Shown one piece after another: positions 7,008 to 14,809 of a stretch of 64,000 nt of DNA. How positions within the stretch are numbered: position 1 is the first letter of the stretch; each line of letters begins with the position of its first letter. The notes under the pieces were generated by a model. The model worked only from the letters and a program-made list of their open reading frames with translations, made no database searches and was not told the DNA's origin. This stretch comes from a virus, in IMG/VR virus record IMGVR_UViG_3300028844_005216, positions 20,269 through 84,268 of that record; one strand, written 5' to 3'. The position numbers and the translations under genes are program-made.

Positions 7008-7073
7008 ATCGGGGACCGGGGAAATAAGTTATCCCCTTGCACGAACAAGTAAGTTGTGTTCGCTGCCCCCGAT
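7008..7073 (-). ncRNA. Candidate three-way-junction RNA with twin 9-nt loops
   Basis: Read on the minus strand, ATCGGGG (7073-7067) pairs with CCCCGAT (7014-7008) and encloses two hairpins. Hairpin B is GCA-g-CGAACA / TGTTCG-TGC with loop CAACTTACT (7056-7048). Hairpin A is GGGGA/TCCCC with loop TAACTTATT (7031-7023). Both loops fit YAACTTAYT. The element ends 10 nt before the kinase-like start codon and is followed by ATTTTATTAT, so it could be an operator, attenuator or small RNA. It is not a tRNA (no anticodon arm or T-loop). Confidence 0.55.
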
Positions 7074-7113
7074 CATTCCATCCATTTTTATTAACCCATT
7101 ATACTAAAATTAA

Positions 7114-7200
7114 GCGGGAGGGTTGTTGCCGGTGGTCTTCGTGCGCTTGGCACATTACACAGGACTTAGCACAACTTCCCCTATCGGACCCAGTAGCCGC
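7114..7200 (-). ncRNA. Candidate structured RNA with nested long-range stems
   Basis: Three nested stems close the same region: GCGG/CCGC (7200-7197 with 7117-7114), AGGG/CCCT (7182-7179 with 7122-7119) and GTTG/CAAC (7175-7172 with 7128-7125), with an inner hairpin GTGC-loop-GCAC (7153-7141). No ORF occupies this stretch. The helices are short, so the fold is a proposal. A TATAAT-like box lies just downstream at 7103-7098 with no clear -35. Confidence 0.35.
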
Positions 7201-7249
7201 CATCAAAAAATGGATTTGTTAAGGTTATTAAATTAAGTTGCTAACGCAT

Positions 7250-7297
7250 TTAACCATACTCGCGAAATATCATAATCGCGAACCTCCTCATTTTCAT
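7250..7297 (-). other. Possible leader peptide with start codon in a hairpin loop
   Basis: GAGGAGG (7289-7283) lies 9 nt before an ATG (7273) that opens a 7-residue frame, MIFREYG. An in-frame ATG at 7297 would give 15 residues. The ATG lies in the loop of a hairpin with TCGCGA on both arms (7281-7276 and 7265-7260). The strong SD and exposed start suggest translated leader control, but nothing proves it is used. Confidence 0.3.
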
Positions 7298-7346
7298 GGT
7301 TTAGTGGGGGAATGGTAGCCTCACGGCATTTCCCATATCTTAACCA
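7297..7346 (-). ncRNA. Candidate 3'-UTR stem with GNRA-type loop
   Basis: Starting 9 nt after the stop of the upstream gene, TGGTT/AACCA (7346-7342 with 7301-7297) encloses GGGAA/TTCCC (7334-7330 with 7312-7308) and GCC-GTGA-GGC (7327-7318). No U-tract follows, so it is not an intrinsic terminator. It may be a processing or stability element. The rest of the 6998-7354 gap holds no gene longer than the leader peptide. Confidence 0.4.
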
Positions 7347-7354
7347 TCCCAAGC

Positions 7355-7546
7355 TCAAGGATCAGAAGAAAATTCTTCTTCAAATTCATATTCATCATAT
7401 TCACCTGAAAGAACAGCATCTACTAAATTCTTCTCTGCGGTGCGACGGTTCTTCTTTTGCTTTTTCTTAGACTCTCGTCGATATGCATAATCATCATCGT
7501 CATCCAAATGCCTATTCTTAACACGATCCCGATTTGTTCTACCCAT
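7355..7546 (-). CDS. Small charged protein
   Basis: 63 residues from ATG 7546 (MGRTNRDRV), 8 nt after the RNase H stop; an alternative start at 7567 would overlap RNase H. Sequence is bipolar: a basic half (RRESKKKQKKNRRTAEKN) and a very acidic end (GEYDEYEFEEEFSSD). Such small charged proteins are common beside T4-like replication genes. Function unknown. Confidence 0.65.
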   Translation of the reverse strand: MGRTNRDRVKNRHLDDDDDYAYRRESKKKQKKNRRTAEKNLVDAVLSGEYDEYEFEEEFSSDP

Positions 7547-7553
7547 TTTTACA

Positions 7554-8399
7554 TTAAAACTCCGCAATATGTTCCATTAGATTAGAAAGACGCATATCAA
7601 CAAAATAAGGAAATACCAATTCGCGTCCCTGTTCAGGGGCTTTTTCAAATACTCGCACGATATCCTTCTCCAAATCTTCGGGAATATATTCAAAGTCAAT
7701 TAGACGACGATTCCGATCAAATCCGATATCACCATTCTTGTAATCAACCTTACCCTTTTGCATCCATTCATTGAGTCTCTTCTTTGTGATTGGAGTTTGA
7801 CGATCTCCAGACACAAATGTAGAATCTTTGCTCAGACAATTTGGAATACCGTCACTCGTATCACCACGAACAATATGCTCAAACAGAAACTCTTGTGGAT
7901 TGTCCGTCCGAAGAAACTTCTTCTGAACAGGAGAATATTGTTTTACGTTATCGTATTTTTGCAATTGCATGAAATCCTTATCACCAGACAAAATCAAAAC
8001 CCCTTCGTCCTTCGACCATTGTTTTGCCAAAACAGCAATAATATCATCTGCTTCAGCCTTCTCAAGATGAACTACCTTATAAGGCATTCGTTCATCAAGT
8101 TCTTGTCTGATTTTATTTAGGGTTTCAAAAATGTGGTTCCAGTCATAACCAGAGGCAGCGCGTGTCTTCTTTCGGTTGCGCTTGTAATAAGGAAATGCTT
8201 CTCGCCGCCATGTATTGCGACCATCGCAGCAAATGACAAGCTCGCCAAACTCTTCTGTAAATTTGTTTCTATTAAAGCGAAGTGAATTGAGGATCATATG
8301 CCGAAGCATATTTTCGTCTACTATATCCAACTGATTCATTTTTAAATTGATCATCAGATTGGATATTGCAACTTGATTGAAGTCAACTAGGATAGGCAT
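7554..8399 (-). CDS. rnh: T4 RNase H-like 5'-3' nuclease (FEN family)
   Basis: 281 residues. Removes RNA primers and adjacent DNA from lagging-strand fragments. FEN-family acidic metal ligands are visible: VDFNQVA (Asp6), ICCDGRNTWRR, then EADDIIAVLAKQ and LSGDKDFMQLQ, followed by the H3TH region around RGDTSDGIPN. The C-terminus (PYFVDMRLSNLMEHIAEF) matches the T4 protein ending pattern, which contacts gp32. Shorter than T4 (305). Good T4 match in motif order. Confidence 0.9.
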   Translation of the reverse strand: MPILVDFNQVAISNLMINLKMNQLDIVDENMLRHMILNSLRFNRNKFTEEFGELVICCDGRNTWRREAFPYYKRNRKKTRAASGYDWNHIFETLNKIRQELDERMPYKVVHLEKAEADDIIAVLAKQWSKDEGVLILSGDKDFMQLQKYDNVKQYSPVQKKFLRTDNPQEFLFEHIVRGDTSDGIPNCLSKDSTFVSGDRQTPITKKRLNEWMQKGKVDYKNGDIGFDRNRRLIDFEYIPEDLEKDIVRVFEKAPEQGRELVFPYFVDMRLSNLMEHIAEF

Positions 8400-8401
8400 T
8401 T

Positions 8402-8599
8402 CTATCTCCCGATATCGCGAGCCATTGTTCGACTCGTAATATACTGATATGCACCTTTGTTAAACGCAGGCGCGACTCGTCTTGATTTTTCTCTTGCTTC
8501 ACGGTTTGCATCAACCGCACCACAATCCAAACACGTCTTGTACCCAAGAGCATCACGTCTCGGGTCCACCTCTTCTTCACAACGAACACATTCGATCAC
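8402..8599 (-). CDS. Small C4 zinc-finger protein
   Basis: 65 residues with a GTG start overlapping the upstream stop (GTGA). CVRC (residues 4-7) and CLDC (about 23-26) form a four-cysteine knuckle resembling DksA/TraR-type or phage C4 fingers; the tail is basic. Possible RNA polymerase or nucleic-acid binding by analogy. It ends 3 nt before RNase H. Confidence 0.65.
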   Translation of the reverse strand: MIECVRCEEEVDPRRDALGYKTCLDCGAVDANREAREKSRRVAPAFNKGAYQYITSRTMARDIGR

Positions 8600-8730
8600 G
8601 AAACCATCCTCATAATTTTTTCTGCCATAATATGGAAATACTCATCCATAGAATCCTTGGTCTGATCACTATGATCCTTAGACCCTTGACGATATATATC
8701 TTCAACTAATTGTATTAGATCATCCATCAT
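8596..8730 (-). CDS. Small acidic helical protein (43-44 aa)
   Basis: Short ORF with two adjacent ATGs (8730, 8727) and AAGGA at good distance. Translation begins MMDDLIQLVEDIY, then a polar segment and HIMAEKIMRMVS. Its TGA overlaps the GTG of the zinc-finger gene, the usual coupling in this operon. No family recognised. Confidence 0.6.
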   Translation of the reverse strand: MMDDLIQLVEDIYRQGSKDHSDQTKDSMDEYFHIMAEKIMRMVS

Positions 8731-8742
8731 AAACATCCTTCA

Positions 8743-8886
8743 CTAAGGATACCATTGAAGAGTTTGAAGTAACATGGCAACTTGCTCTTCAATGGTATCA
8801 TTTATAAACATGAACAAGTAAAAAAATCCAGCCAATATTGCGATTTGTATCGACCACCCTATAAGATAGGCAAAAAACTTAGCCAT
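8743..8886 (-). CDS. Small single-TM membrane protein (47 aa)
   Basis: From ATG 8886 (MAKFFAYLIGW), which shares its first base with the upstream stop. One strongly hydrophobic segment (about 8-27: IQIAILAGFFYLFMFI) followed by a short soluble end EEQVAMLLQTLQWYP. Inner-membrane protein; role unknown. Confidence 0.6.
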   Translation of the reverse strand: MAKFFAYLIGWSIQIAILAGFFYLFMFINDTIEEQVAMLLQTLQWYP

Positions 8887-9365
8887 TATACATTCCACCA
8901 ATTGGGCTTGTCTCGCTTTGACCACTTGGCAAAGTAAGCCTTGTCACCCATGTAGTAATTTCGATATGCTGTAACAGAATCATCACACTTGTATTCATCA
9001 GGCATACACTGAGGAGGTTGAGTATACTTGCCTGTCTTAATGTTTTTTGGAAGCCAGCCAAGAGCATCACGCAGCTTTGAATCGGACATATGAGTTTTGC
9101 CATAGCGATGAGTATACTCATAACAAAGACCCACAAAATGATCGTATAGCCAAGAATAGTTGGCTGCACTTGATCGTGTCCAGATCGTGCTTGGATGATT
9201 CAGATGTGCTTTCTTGTAAAAGTTTTGAGGCACATCATCATTGTCCAACTCTCGATGAGCGGTGCAGAGCATCTGCGCGCTTTCAAGAATCATCTTGACC
9301 ACATGTTTGTCGCAACTCATTTCAGCAGCAACGTATGGATCAGAGTCTAGATAAAAGATGTTCAC
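8886..9365 (-). CDS. Conserved phage protein with CDKHVVKM motif
   Basis: 159 residues, GTG start overlapping the upstream TGA. N-terminal hallmark MNIFYLDSDPYVAAEM, then CDKHVVKMILESAQML, later HPSTIWTRSS, ALGWLPKN, MPDEYK and a Trp-rich end (FAKWSKRDKPNWWNV). I recall this pattern from marine T4-like phages, where it is usually left hypothetical or loosely compared with pyrimidine-dimer glycosylases. I cannot confirm that function. The conserved His/Lys/Glu cluster hints at an enzyme. Confidence 0.6.
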   Translation of the reverse strand: MNIFYLDSDPYVAAEMSCDKHVVKMILESAQMLCTAHRELDNDDVPQNFYKKAHLNHPSTIWTRSSAANYSWLYDHFVGLCYEYTHRYGKTHMSDSKLRDALGWLPKNIKTGKYTQPPQCMPDEYKCDDSVTAYRNYYMGDKAYFAKWSKRDKPNWWNV

Positions 9366-9478
9366 TTGAGATCCTTTACTCGGGTTTCCAGAACCTTGAT
9401 GCCAATGGCGATATTCGCCAAACTATTACCGATCCAAAACAGAATCGGAACAAACATAATTACAATCCATTCAATCAT
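9362..9478 (-). CDS. Tiny membrane protein (38 aa)
   Basis: ATG at 9478 overlaps the upstream stop (ATGA), and its own TGA overlaps the next GTG. The first 18 residues (MIEWIVIMFVPILFWIGN) are one hydrophobic helix, followed by a short amphipathic end with KVLETRVKDLK. Overlaps on both sides make a real gene likely. Function unknown. Confidence 0.55.
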   Translation of the reverse strand: MIEWIVIMFVPILFWIGNSLANIAIGIKVLETRVKDLK

Positions 9479-10608
9479 TTCACAATCCTCACAATTACCA
9501 TTTCCTTACCAATGCGTCCGGTGACTGCAACCTCCTTGGCTGCAATATTCACAAGGGACTTTTTCAACTTAACCTTACCACCTTTCACAACGTCATCAAG
9601 AACCTTCTTGCAATACGATTCACGAATCTTCTTCTTGAATGACTGATCAGCATCAAACTCTTTGAGTGTGCTTCCCTTCACAGACATACCAATATCAGAA
9701 ATATACTTGTGCATGAATCGCGTTTTGGTATCAAACACCCAGACCTGAGTTGCACCAATGATATCAGAAGACTTAACACTCTCAATACCAAAGTCTTCGT
9801 CAGACTTCTTGAAGTTCAATGACTTCACAAGATCCTTCGGTGACTTGACCTTGCGCTTGCGAGCCTTGCGCTTTCCTCGACTCTGCTTCTGCCATTCGCG
9901 ACAATCGTTGATGATGTTCGCAAGAAAAGCAATCAGCTTACGCTTACGAGGCTTGGTCAGAAAAGCATAACCTTCAACCAATTGCTCATCCTCTCCACGA
10001 AGTGCTTCCTGCAATTCTTCGTAGATCGGCTGAAAGTGGTCAATGAAATACTTCATATAACCACCCTTAATTTCAGCCTGCTGAAGATAATCAAAAGTGC
10101 TGAACTTGCTCTTGCAGTTCGACTCAATGAAATCATCAAGCTCACCTTCGATGTGACCAATGTGTTCACTCGCAGCATTGCGTGTGCGTTCTTGAATAGA
10201 AACAACAGGAGCAGAACTTTTTGCCTGCTTCTTTGCCTGCTTCTTTCCAAGAGCCTCATTGCCATCGACAATCAACTTGGCAACATATTCATCCAACTTG
10301 ATCTTGTATCGCTCAAGGACAGAGGGAAACTCAAGACCGTTCGATGCCATCTTCGCAACAAAACCATAAGTCGTCTTGATAGAAGATGCGTCGAGCGCAG
10401 AGATCGCAGCAGCATCATTCTTTGAACTAACATACTTTGCCAGAAAGTCCTGAGCATTATTATTGGAGTAGTTGTAATTGTACCAGTTGAGAGCATTGCC
10501 GAAACGGGAGTTCAGATCCTCATCTTTAAGGTCGTACTGATCGTCCCAGTCGGGCTCCGATCCCTGAAGCTCATATGCCTTCGGAATCTTCGATGCCTTG
10601 CGTGCCAT
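9475..10608 (-). CDS. Large conserved-looking phage protein, unknown function
   Basis: 377 residues, basic, no TM segment. Starts MARKASKIPKAYEL. The middle is helical with a Lys/Arg-rich stretch (KKQAKKQAK; RGKRKARKRKVKSPKDL). The C-terminal third looks beta-rich (ATQVWVFDTKTRFMHKY, KGSTLKEFD, RIGKEMVIVRIVK). Nucleic-acid binding is plausible from charge. It is the first gene behind a strong sigma70-like promoter at 10654-10681, so it is probably an early gene. Family not recognised. Confidence 0.65.
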   Translation of the reverse strand: MARKASKIPKAYELQGSEPDWDDQYDLKDEDLNSRFGNALNWYNYNYSNNNAQDFLAKYVSSKNDAAAISALDASSIKTTYGFVAKMASNGLEFPSVLERYKIKLDEYVAKLIVDGNEALGKKQAKKQAKSSAPVVSIQERTRNAASEHIGHIEGELDDFIESNCKSKFSTFDYLQQAEIKGGYMKYFIDHFQPIYEELQEALRGEDEQLVEGYAFLTKPRKRKLIAFLANIINDCREWQKQSRGKRKARKRKVKSPKDLVKSLNFKKSDEDFGIESVKSSDIIGATQVWVFDTKTRFMHKYISDIGMSVKGSTLKEFDADQSFKKKIRESYCKKVLDDVVKGGKVKLKKSLVNIAAKEVAVTGRIGKEMVIVRIVK

Positions 10609-10653
10609 TTGATTATACCTTTCAGTTCGGGGTGTTCTTCCCAGTGTCTCTAG

Positions 10654-10681
10654 AGTATAGCACTCTGAGGTGTGGTGTCAA
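10654..10681 (-). promoter_or_regulatory. Sigma70-type promoter
   Basis: Coding strand: TTGACA (10681-10676), 16-nt spacer, TATACT (10659-10654), about 45 nt before the ATG of the 377-residue protein. Near-consensus boxes indicate host-polymerase early expression of the operon reading toward 7.3 kb. Confidence 0.75.
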
Positions 10682-10767
10682 CACCCAATCCAAAAATAAT
10701 CGAAAAAAAGTTTTCATCTCTGATTATATTGAAATTGGACATATATGTAGAAGATACTTAAATATAT

Positions 10768-11715
10768 TTATTTTTGTTTAACTTGCTCTTCAATCCAATC
10801 ATAGGTAAGTTTCATCCCGTCTCGCATCGTATATTTCGGAGCCCATCCAAGAGCAGCAATCTTATCGACTGTTTGGTATCGACCCAAAACTCCAACGGGA
10901 CCATCAATGTGTTTTCGGGAAACACCCTTGCCTGAAACATCAGAAACCATATCAACCAACTCATTGACTGTAACAATTTCTGTAGTTCCGATATTAAGGG
11001 GTTCGTGAATATCAGACTGAGTAAGTGTATAGATTGCATTACAAAGATCATCAACATAGATGAAATTTCTTTCAGCCGTACCATCACCCCAAACTTCAAT
11101 CTCACCACCCTCTTGTGGAAGCATCGCAATCTTTCGACAAATAGCTGCGGGAGCCTTTTCCCTACCACCATCCCATGTTCCTTCGGGACCGAAGCAATTT
11201 TGGAAACGTGCGATGCGAACTTCTAGCCCTGTATTTCTAGCAAAGGCAAGTGCCATTCTTTCTGCGTATAATTTTTCCCATCCATATTCATTATCAGGAA
11301 ATGCAGGATAAACTTCATCTTCACTAATCCAACGCGAACCCAATTCTTGATCAGCATATACACAAGCAGAAGAAGAATAAAAATAACGACTCACCTTTCT
11401 TTCAGATGCAACATTGACCATATGAATATTGATCAATGCGCTGTTTGTCATGATATCAGTCTCAGCGGAATCAATAAATCCCATGCCACCCATGTCAGCA
11501 GCCAACTGATAAACCTCGTCTATCGTATCATCCAAAACAACTTCACACACCTCTCGCTTGGAAAGATCGCCAATGATAAACTCATCAGCTTCCGTTTCTG
11601 CATACGGAGGATGTTTGAGATCCGCACCACGAACCCAATAACCTTCACGCTTCAACTTCTTAACAAGATGGGCTCCGATGAACCCGCCTGCTCCACATAC
11701 TAATGCTCTCTTCAT
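10768..11715 (-). CDS. GDP-mannose 3,5-epimerase-like sugar-nucleotide epimerase
   Basis: 315 residues from ATG 11715, preceded by GAGGAG. NAD-binding GxxGxxG at 8-14 (GAGGFIG). Hallmarks of GDP-mannose 3,5-epimerase: AADMGGMGFI; SSSACVY with Cys118; YGWEK with Tyr144/Lys148; and GGREKAPAAICRK with Lys187. These equal the catalytic Cys/Tyr/Lys and second Lys known for plant GME. The reaction would turn GDP-D-mannose into GDP-L-galactose or GDP-L-gulose. It is the last gene of the glycan operon. A different GDP-sugar epimerase/dehydratase is the main alternative. Confidence 0.85.
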   Translation of the reverse strand: MKRALVCGAGGFIGAHLVKKLKREGYWVRGADLKHPPYAETEADEFIIGDLSKREVCEVVLDDTIDEVYQLAADMGGMGFIDSAETDIMTNSALINIHMVNVASERKVSRYFYSSSACVYADQELGSRWISEDEVYPAFPDNEYGWEKLYAERMALAFARNTGLEVRIARFQNCFGPEGTWDGGREKAPAAICRKIAMLPQEGGEIEVWGDGTAERNFIYVDDLCNAIYTLTQSDIHEPLNIGTTEIVTVNELVDMVSDVSGKGVSRKHIDGPVGVLGRYQTVDKIAALGWAPKYTMRDGMKLTYDWIEEQVKQK

Positions 11716-11744
11716 TTCAAATCTCCTCACGTTTAAGATTTTTT

Positions 11745-12377
11745 TCATACTAACTCCATATTTTTAAACTCTTCAAAAGATATTAAATTCAATAAATCTT
11801 TTTTGTATAAACAAAACAAATCAAAATCATCCAGAACATCTTCACAAGAAAAAATTTCATTAGTATAAAGTTCTTGCTTTCCTCTCGGGTTTATAATTCC
11901 ACACCCCTCATCAGTATCAACAGTATACACCTCAATATTTGAATTAGTGTATCTCAACTTAATCAACGATTTATATACAGTTCCATTCCAATGAGTTTTA
12001 GATTGTGTAGTAAAATCATAATAATCTTCTCTAATATCATGCACAGTAACAGGACAACAATCATGTAAAACAATTAACCCACTATCCGAAATATGATCTA
12101 AAGAATTTTTTATGTCACGATCTACCTGTTCCTCTAAATGTAAACCGTCAATAAAAATTAAATCATATTTATCATCTTCTGGAATAGTATTGAAGTATTC
12201 GTCCGAAGTCATCACAAAAATATTTGGAGATGTATATTGCGGCGATGGATCAACCCCAGTTTTATTATCACACGCAATTTGCATAAAACAATGACCGGCG
12301 TGAATGCCAATCTCTAAATAGCTGGAATAATCTTTAACCTGTATCATGTGATTTATTATTTGCTCTTTTGTCGTCAT
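11745..12377 (-). CDS. Class I SAM-dependent methyltransferase-like protein
   Basis: 210 residues from ATG 12377 (MTTKEQ), chosen because GAGGAG of the upstream gene end lies 10 nt before it. YLEIGIHAGHCFMQI is a SAM-binding motif I, GVDPSP corresponds to the acidic loop after beta2, and DLIFIDGLHLEEQVDRDI is the Methyltransf_24-type motif with a metal-like His. Later VLHDCCPV. Probably modifies a sugar or sugar nucleotide, given its place between epimerase and glycosyltransferases. Confidence 0.7.
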   Translation of the reverse strand: MTTKEQIINHMIQVKDYSSYLEIGIHAGHCFMQIACDNKTGVDPSPQYTSPNIFVMTSDEYFNTIPEDDKYDLIFIDGLHLEEQVDRDIKNSLDHISDSGLIVLHDCCPVTVHDIREDYYDFTTQSKTHWNGTVYKSLIKLRYTNSNIEVYTVDTDEGCGIINPRGKQELYTNEIFSCEDVLDDFDLFCLYKKDLLNLISFEEFKNMELV

Positions 12378-12384
12378 TCTAATA

Positions 12385-13152
12385 TTACTCCTCGCGTTCA
12401 TCAGAATATCTCATACTCAAATCCATTTGATTCATATTTTTTCCACCGAATCTCTTTTTAGCATCAAACCATGTCCTAAGTTTATCGTGTTTTATAAAAC
12501 ACGATTCTACCACAAAACTCCTCATCCCCTTTGGTGTGTTATGATAAAACATATATTCTTCTTGACCACCCCACATTTCATATTCTCTTGTAGAAAAAAG
12601 CCAATGACGATCTCTATACTTTTTTATAAATTCAGAATGAAATCCCAGAAAAAAACCATTTAAAGGAAATCCTGAATGGTTGCCCCAAACATAATTAGTC
12701 ACTTCGATCACATCACTTCCACGATCATTTCTAATTTGGGGTGTACATCCGGGCACACCATGTTTATTTGAAACCGGACCATACAAACCATCAGGTTTAC
12801 AATCAGAATTCCTAATAACATCTACAAATGAATTAATCCCATCATCCACTACCAAATCATCATTTAGATTACAAATAACATCACACCCATAATCAAATGC
12901 ATAATTAACGCCAACATTCCATGCGTATGTCAAACCACCAATTTTTTGATCAGTTATTTTATAATAAATCATATCATCAGATACACCATCCACAAATTCA
13001 AAGTCTAAGGTAGACGAATTGTCGATAACAAAAATCTTATAATCCGAAGTGATAGAATTTCTTATAGAACGCACCAACCTTTCCAGCATACGCCTTCCAG
13101 TAGGTCGATGGTTTTCATCATGGTAGTACGTTATCACAAATCCAGAAGTCAT
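12385..13152 (-). CDS. Family 2-type glycosyltransferase
   Basis: 255 residues, GT-A fold pattern: FVITYYHDEN near the N-terminus, FVIDNSS (about 41-47), GGLTYAWNVGV and ICNLNDDLVV (the DxD-like metal site), and a C-terminal acceptor part with MWGGQEEYMFYH. Transfers a nucleotide-activated sugar. The start overlaps the neighbouring stop by 4 nt (13149-13152). Confidence 0.8.
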   Translation of the reverse strand: MTSGFVITYYHDENHRPTGRRMLERLVRSIRNSITSDYKIFVIDNSSTLDFEFVDGVSDDMIYYKITDQKIGGLTYAWNVGVNYAFDYGCDVICNLNDDLVVDDGINSFVDVIRNSDCKPDGLYGPVSNKHGVPGCTPQIRNDRGSDVIEVTNYVWGNHSGFPLNGFFLGFHSEFIKKYRDRHWLFSTREYEMWGGQEEYMFYHNTPKGMRSFVVESCFIKHDKLRTWFDAKKRFGGKNMNQMDLSMRYSDEREE

Positions 13153-13943
13153 AATATCTTATTAGCCCAACCCGTTATCAAATTCTCCCAATATATAGAA
13201 TATGCCAAATCTTTTGGGTTATTTTTAACTCTTTCATATTCCGAATTCAAAAAATCTAAATCAGATAATTGATTCCAATCAGACAGAGCAATGATCGGTG
13301 CCTCCAAAAAAGATTCCAAAGGAAACTTGCTCTTAACAATCGGAACCCGACCAAACCGAATAACCTCCCAAAGTCTATGAGTATCAGCGGGAGCATTTCC
13401 TCTAGGACACACCACCATCTTATGGTCCAAAATATTCAAAGCATAATCGTAAAAAGATAAGGGAGCATGATCTTGTGGTTTGTTGTAAATATGACAAGTT
13501 ATATGAGGGAGATTTTGGCAAATTTGTGCAACACGATTCCGACCGAAATAATTACCAAAATTGAAATTGGCATATACTTCTTTTGTAGGATCTCTTTGGG
13601 GGGGAGTTTCCAAAGTTTCTTTCTTTAACGTCCTCCACGGGCCCGGAACAGAACCCTGCATTTCTACAGCACATTCTTCTGTATTCTCTAATCCAAAAGG
13701 AACAGGAACAACCAATGGGCTATCTACCTGAACAACTTGACAAAACCATTTTTTAAGGCTAGGTGGAGCCATTGACAATAATTCATCAGTAACCGGATAA
13801 TCACTGTTACCAGAGATTAAAATAAATGGGTCATCACGATATTTTGCCTGCTCAAATAAAGATAAAACAAATTCATATTTTCTGAAAAAAATATTCTTGT
13901 TATTATCCAATTTGGATAGATCATTAAATCTAAAAAATTTCAC
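13149..13943 (-). CDS. Exostosin/GT47-like glycosyltransferase
   Basis: 264 residues. The C-terminal half carries KMVVCPRGNAPADTHRLWE followed by GRVPIV, a pattern of exostosin-like (GT47) enzymes (p.G.g.D..R.wEal..g.iPvi). VPVPFGLEN precedes it. The N-terminal half (FILISGNSDYPV) forms the other Rossmann domain of a GT-B fold. Similar in layout to the gene at 17138-18037. ATGA overlaps on both sides. Confidence 0.75.
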   Translation of the reverse strand: MKFFRFNDLSKLDNNKNIFFRKYEFVLSLFEQAKYRDDPFILISGNSDYPVTDELLSMAPPSLKKWFCQVVQVDSPLVVPVPFGLENTEECAVEMQGSVPGPWRTLKKETLETPPQRDPTKEVYANFNFGNYFGRNRVAQICQNLPHITCHIYNKPQDHAPLSFYDYALNILDHKMVVCPRGNAPADTHRLWEVIRFGRVPIVKSKFPLESFLEAPIIALSDWNQLSDLDFLNSEYERVKNNPKDLAYSIYWENLITGWANKIL

Positions 13944-14800
13944 AACGACTTTTCCTTTTCTATAATAGTCTTTACAATGTCATCTATAATATACTTATGA
14001 TCTTCATAAGGACGAGCCGGAAATACATCTATAAAAAACCCATCAAGGATCATTTGTTTTTGTTCGGGAGTTAATTTTTTCTGAAACCAAAAATCATAAT
14101 TAAAATTTGGAATTCCCATCTGAACCATAATACTTGCGGTACGATCTATTCTTCGCAGGCTGCGCTGAAGAACAAAATCTGGATGATCTATATGCTTACA
14201 TTTAATTTTATTTTCTCGAATTAACCAAGCAAATAATGATTCATCTGAAAACTCATCAAATATATGTTTGGTACTTTCTTTACCGTCTCGGGGATTATTA
14301 ATATTAGAAAATTTATTAATAAAATCATCAAAGGACATTCCTTTATTAATTCCAAACAATTTCCTAAATCCTTGAGAATATGCTGTAGTAAAATACATTG
14401 GAAATTTCCCATCAATACCATATGGTCTTCCAATGTATCCATTTGCTCCAATGGCTATAAGATCATTGTCAATTAAATAATCTTCTTTAATGCAGGAATT
14501 TAACCAATCAAAATTAATAAGAAATTGGTCAATATCCATAAGTGTAAAAAGAGATTCTTCATCATCTAACTGAGAAACCAAAAAACTTCTTCCTAATTTA
14601 GCCTGAATTCCAGAAGCAAATCCATCAAGAAGTGGAAAAATCTCTACTTTTTCTATATTCAAATGGCTCCAAGGATGCGTATCTTTGTCTGTCACATACG
14701 AAACATAGACCTTATGCCCCAACTCTATATAAAAAGAAGCAGCCTTCTCTAAGAAAGAGAAATAAGTAGGATCATCATTTACAGATAGAACAATATTCAT
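13940..14800 (-). CDS. Putative glycosyltransferase
   Basis: 286 residues. Begins MNIVLSVNDDPTYFSFLEKAA and contains LFTLMDIDQFLI (about 85-96), a possible DxD metal site, then IAIGANGYIGRPYG. C-terminal part is helical and charged. Specific family not certain; the assignment rests on the DxD-like motif and on its position in the operon. Confidence 0.55.
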   Translation of the reverse strand: MNIVLSVNDDPTYFSFLEKAASFYIELGHKVYVSYVTDKDTHPWSHLNIEKVEIFPLLDGFASGIQAKLGRSFLVSQLDDEESLFTLMDIDQFLINFDWLNSCIKEDYLIDNDLIAIGANGYIGRPYGIDGKFPMYFTTAYSQGFRKLFGINKGMSFDDFINKFSNINNPRDGKESTKHIFDEFSDESLFAWLIRENKIKCKHIDHPDFVLQRSLRRIDRTASIMVQMGIPNFNYDFWFQKKLTPEQKQMILDGFFIDVFPARPYEDHKYIIDDIVKTIIEKEKSL

Positions 14801-14809
14801 TATAGTTCC

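Noticed and set aside
7008-7073. Possible tRNA gene
   Set aside because: Only two internal arms, no anticodon-like 7-nt loop, no GTTC T-loop and no CCA; treated as another RNA.
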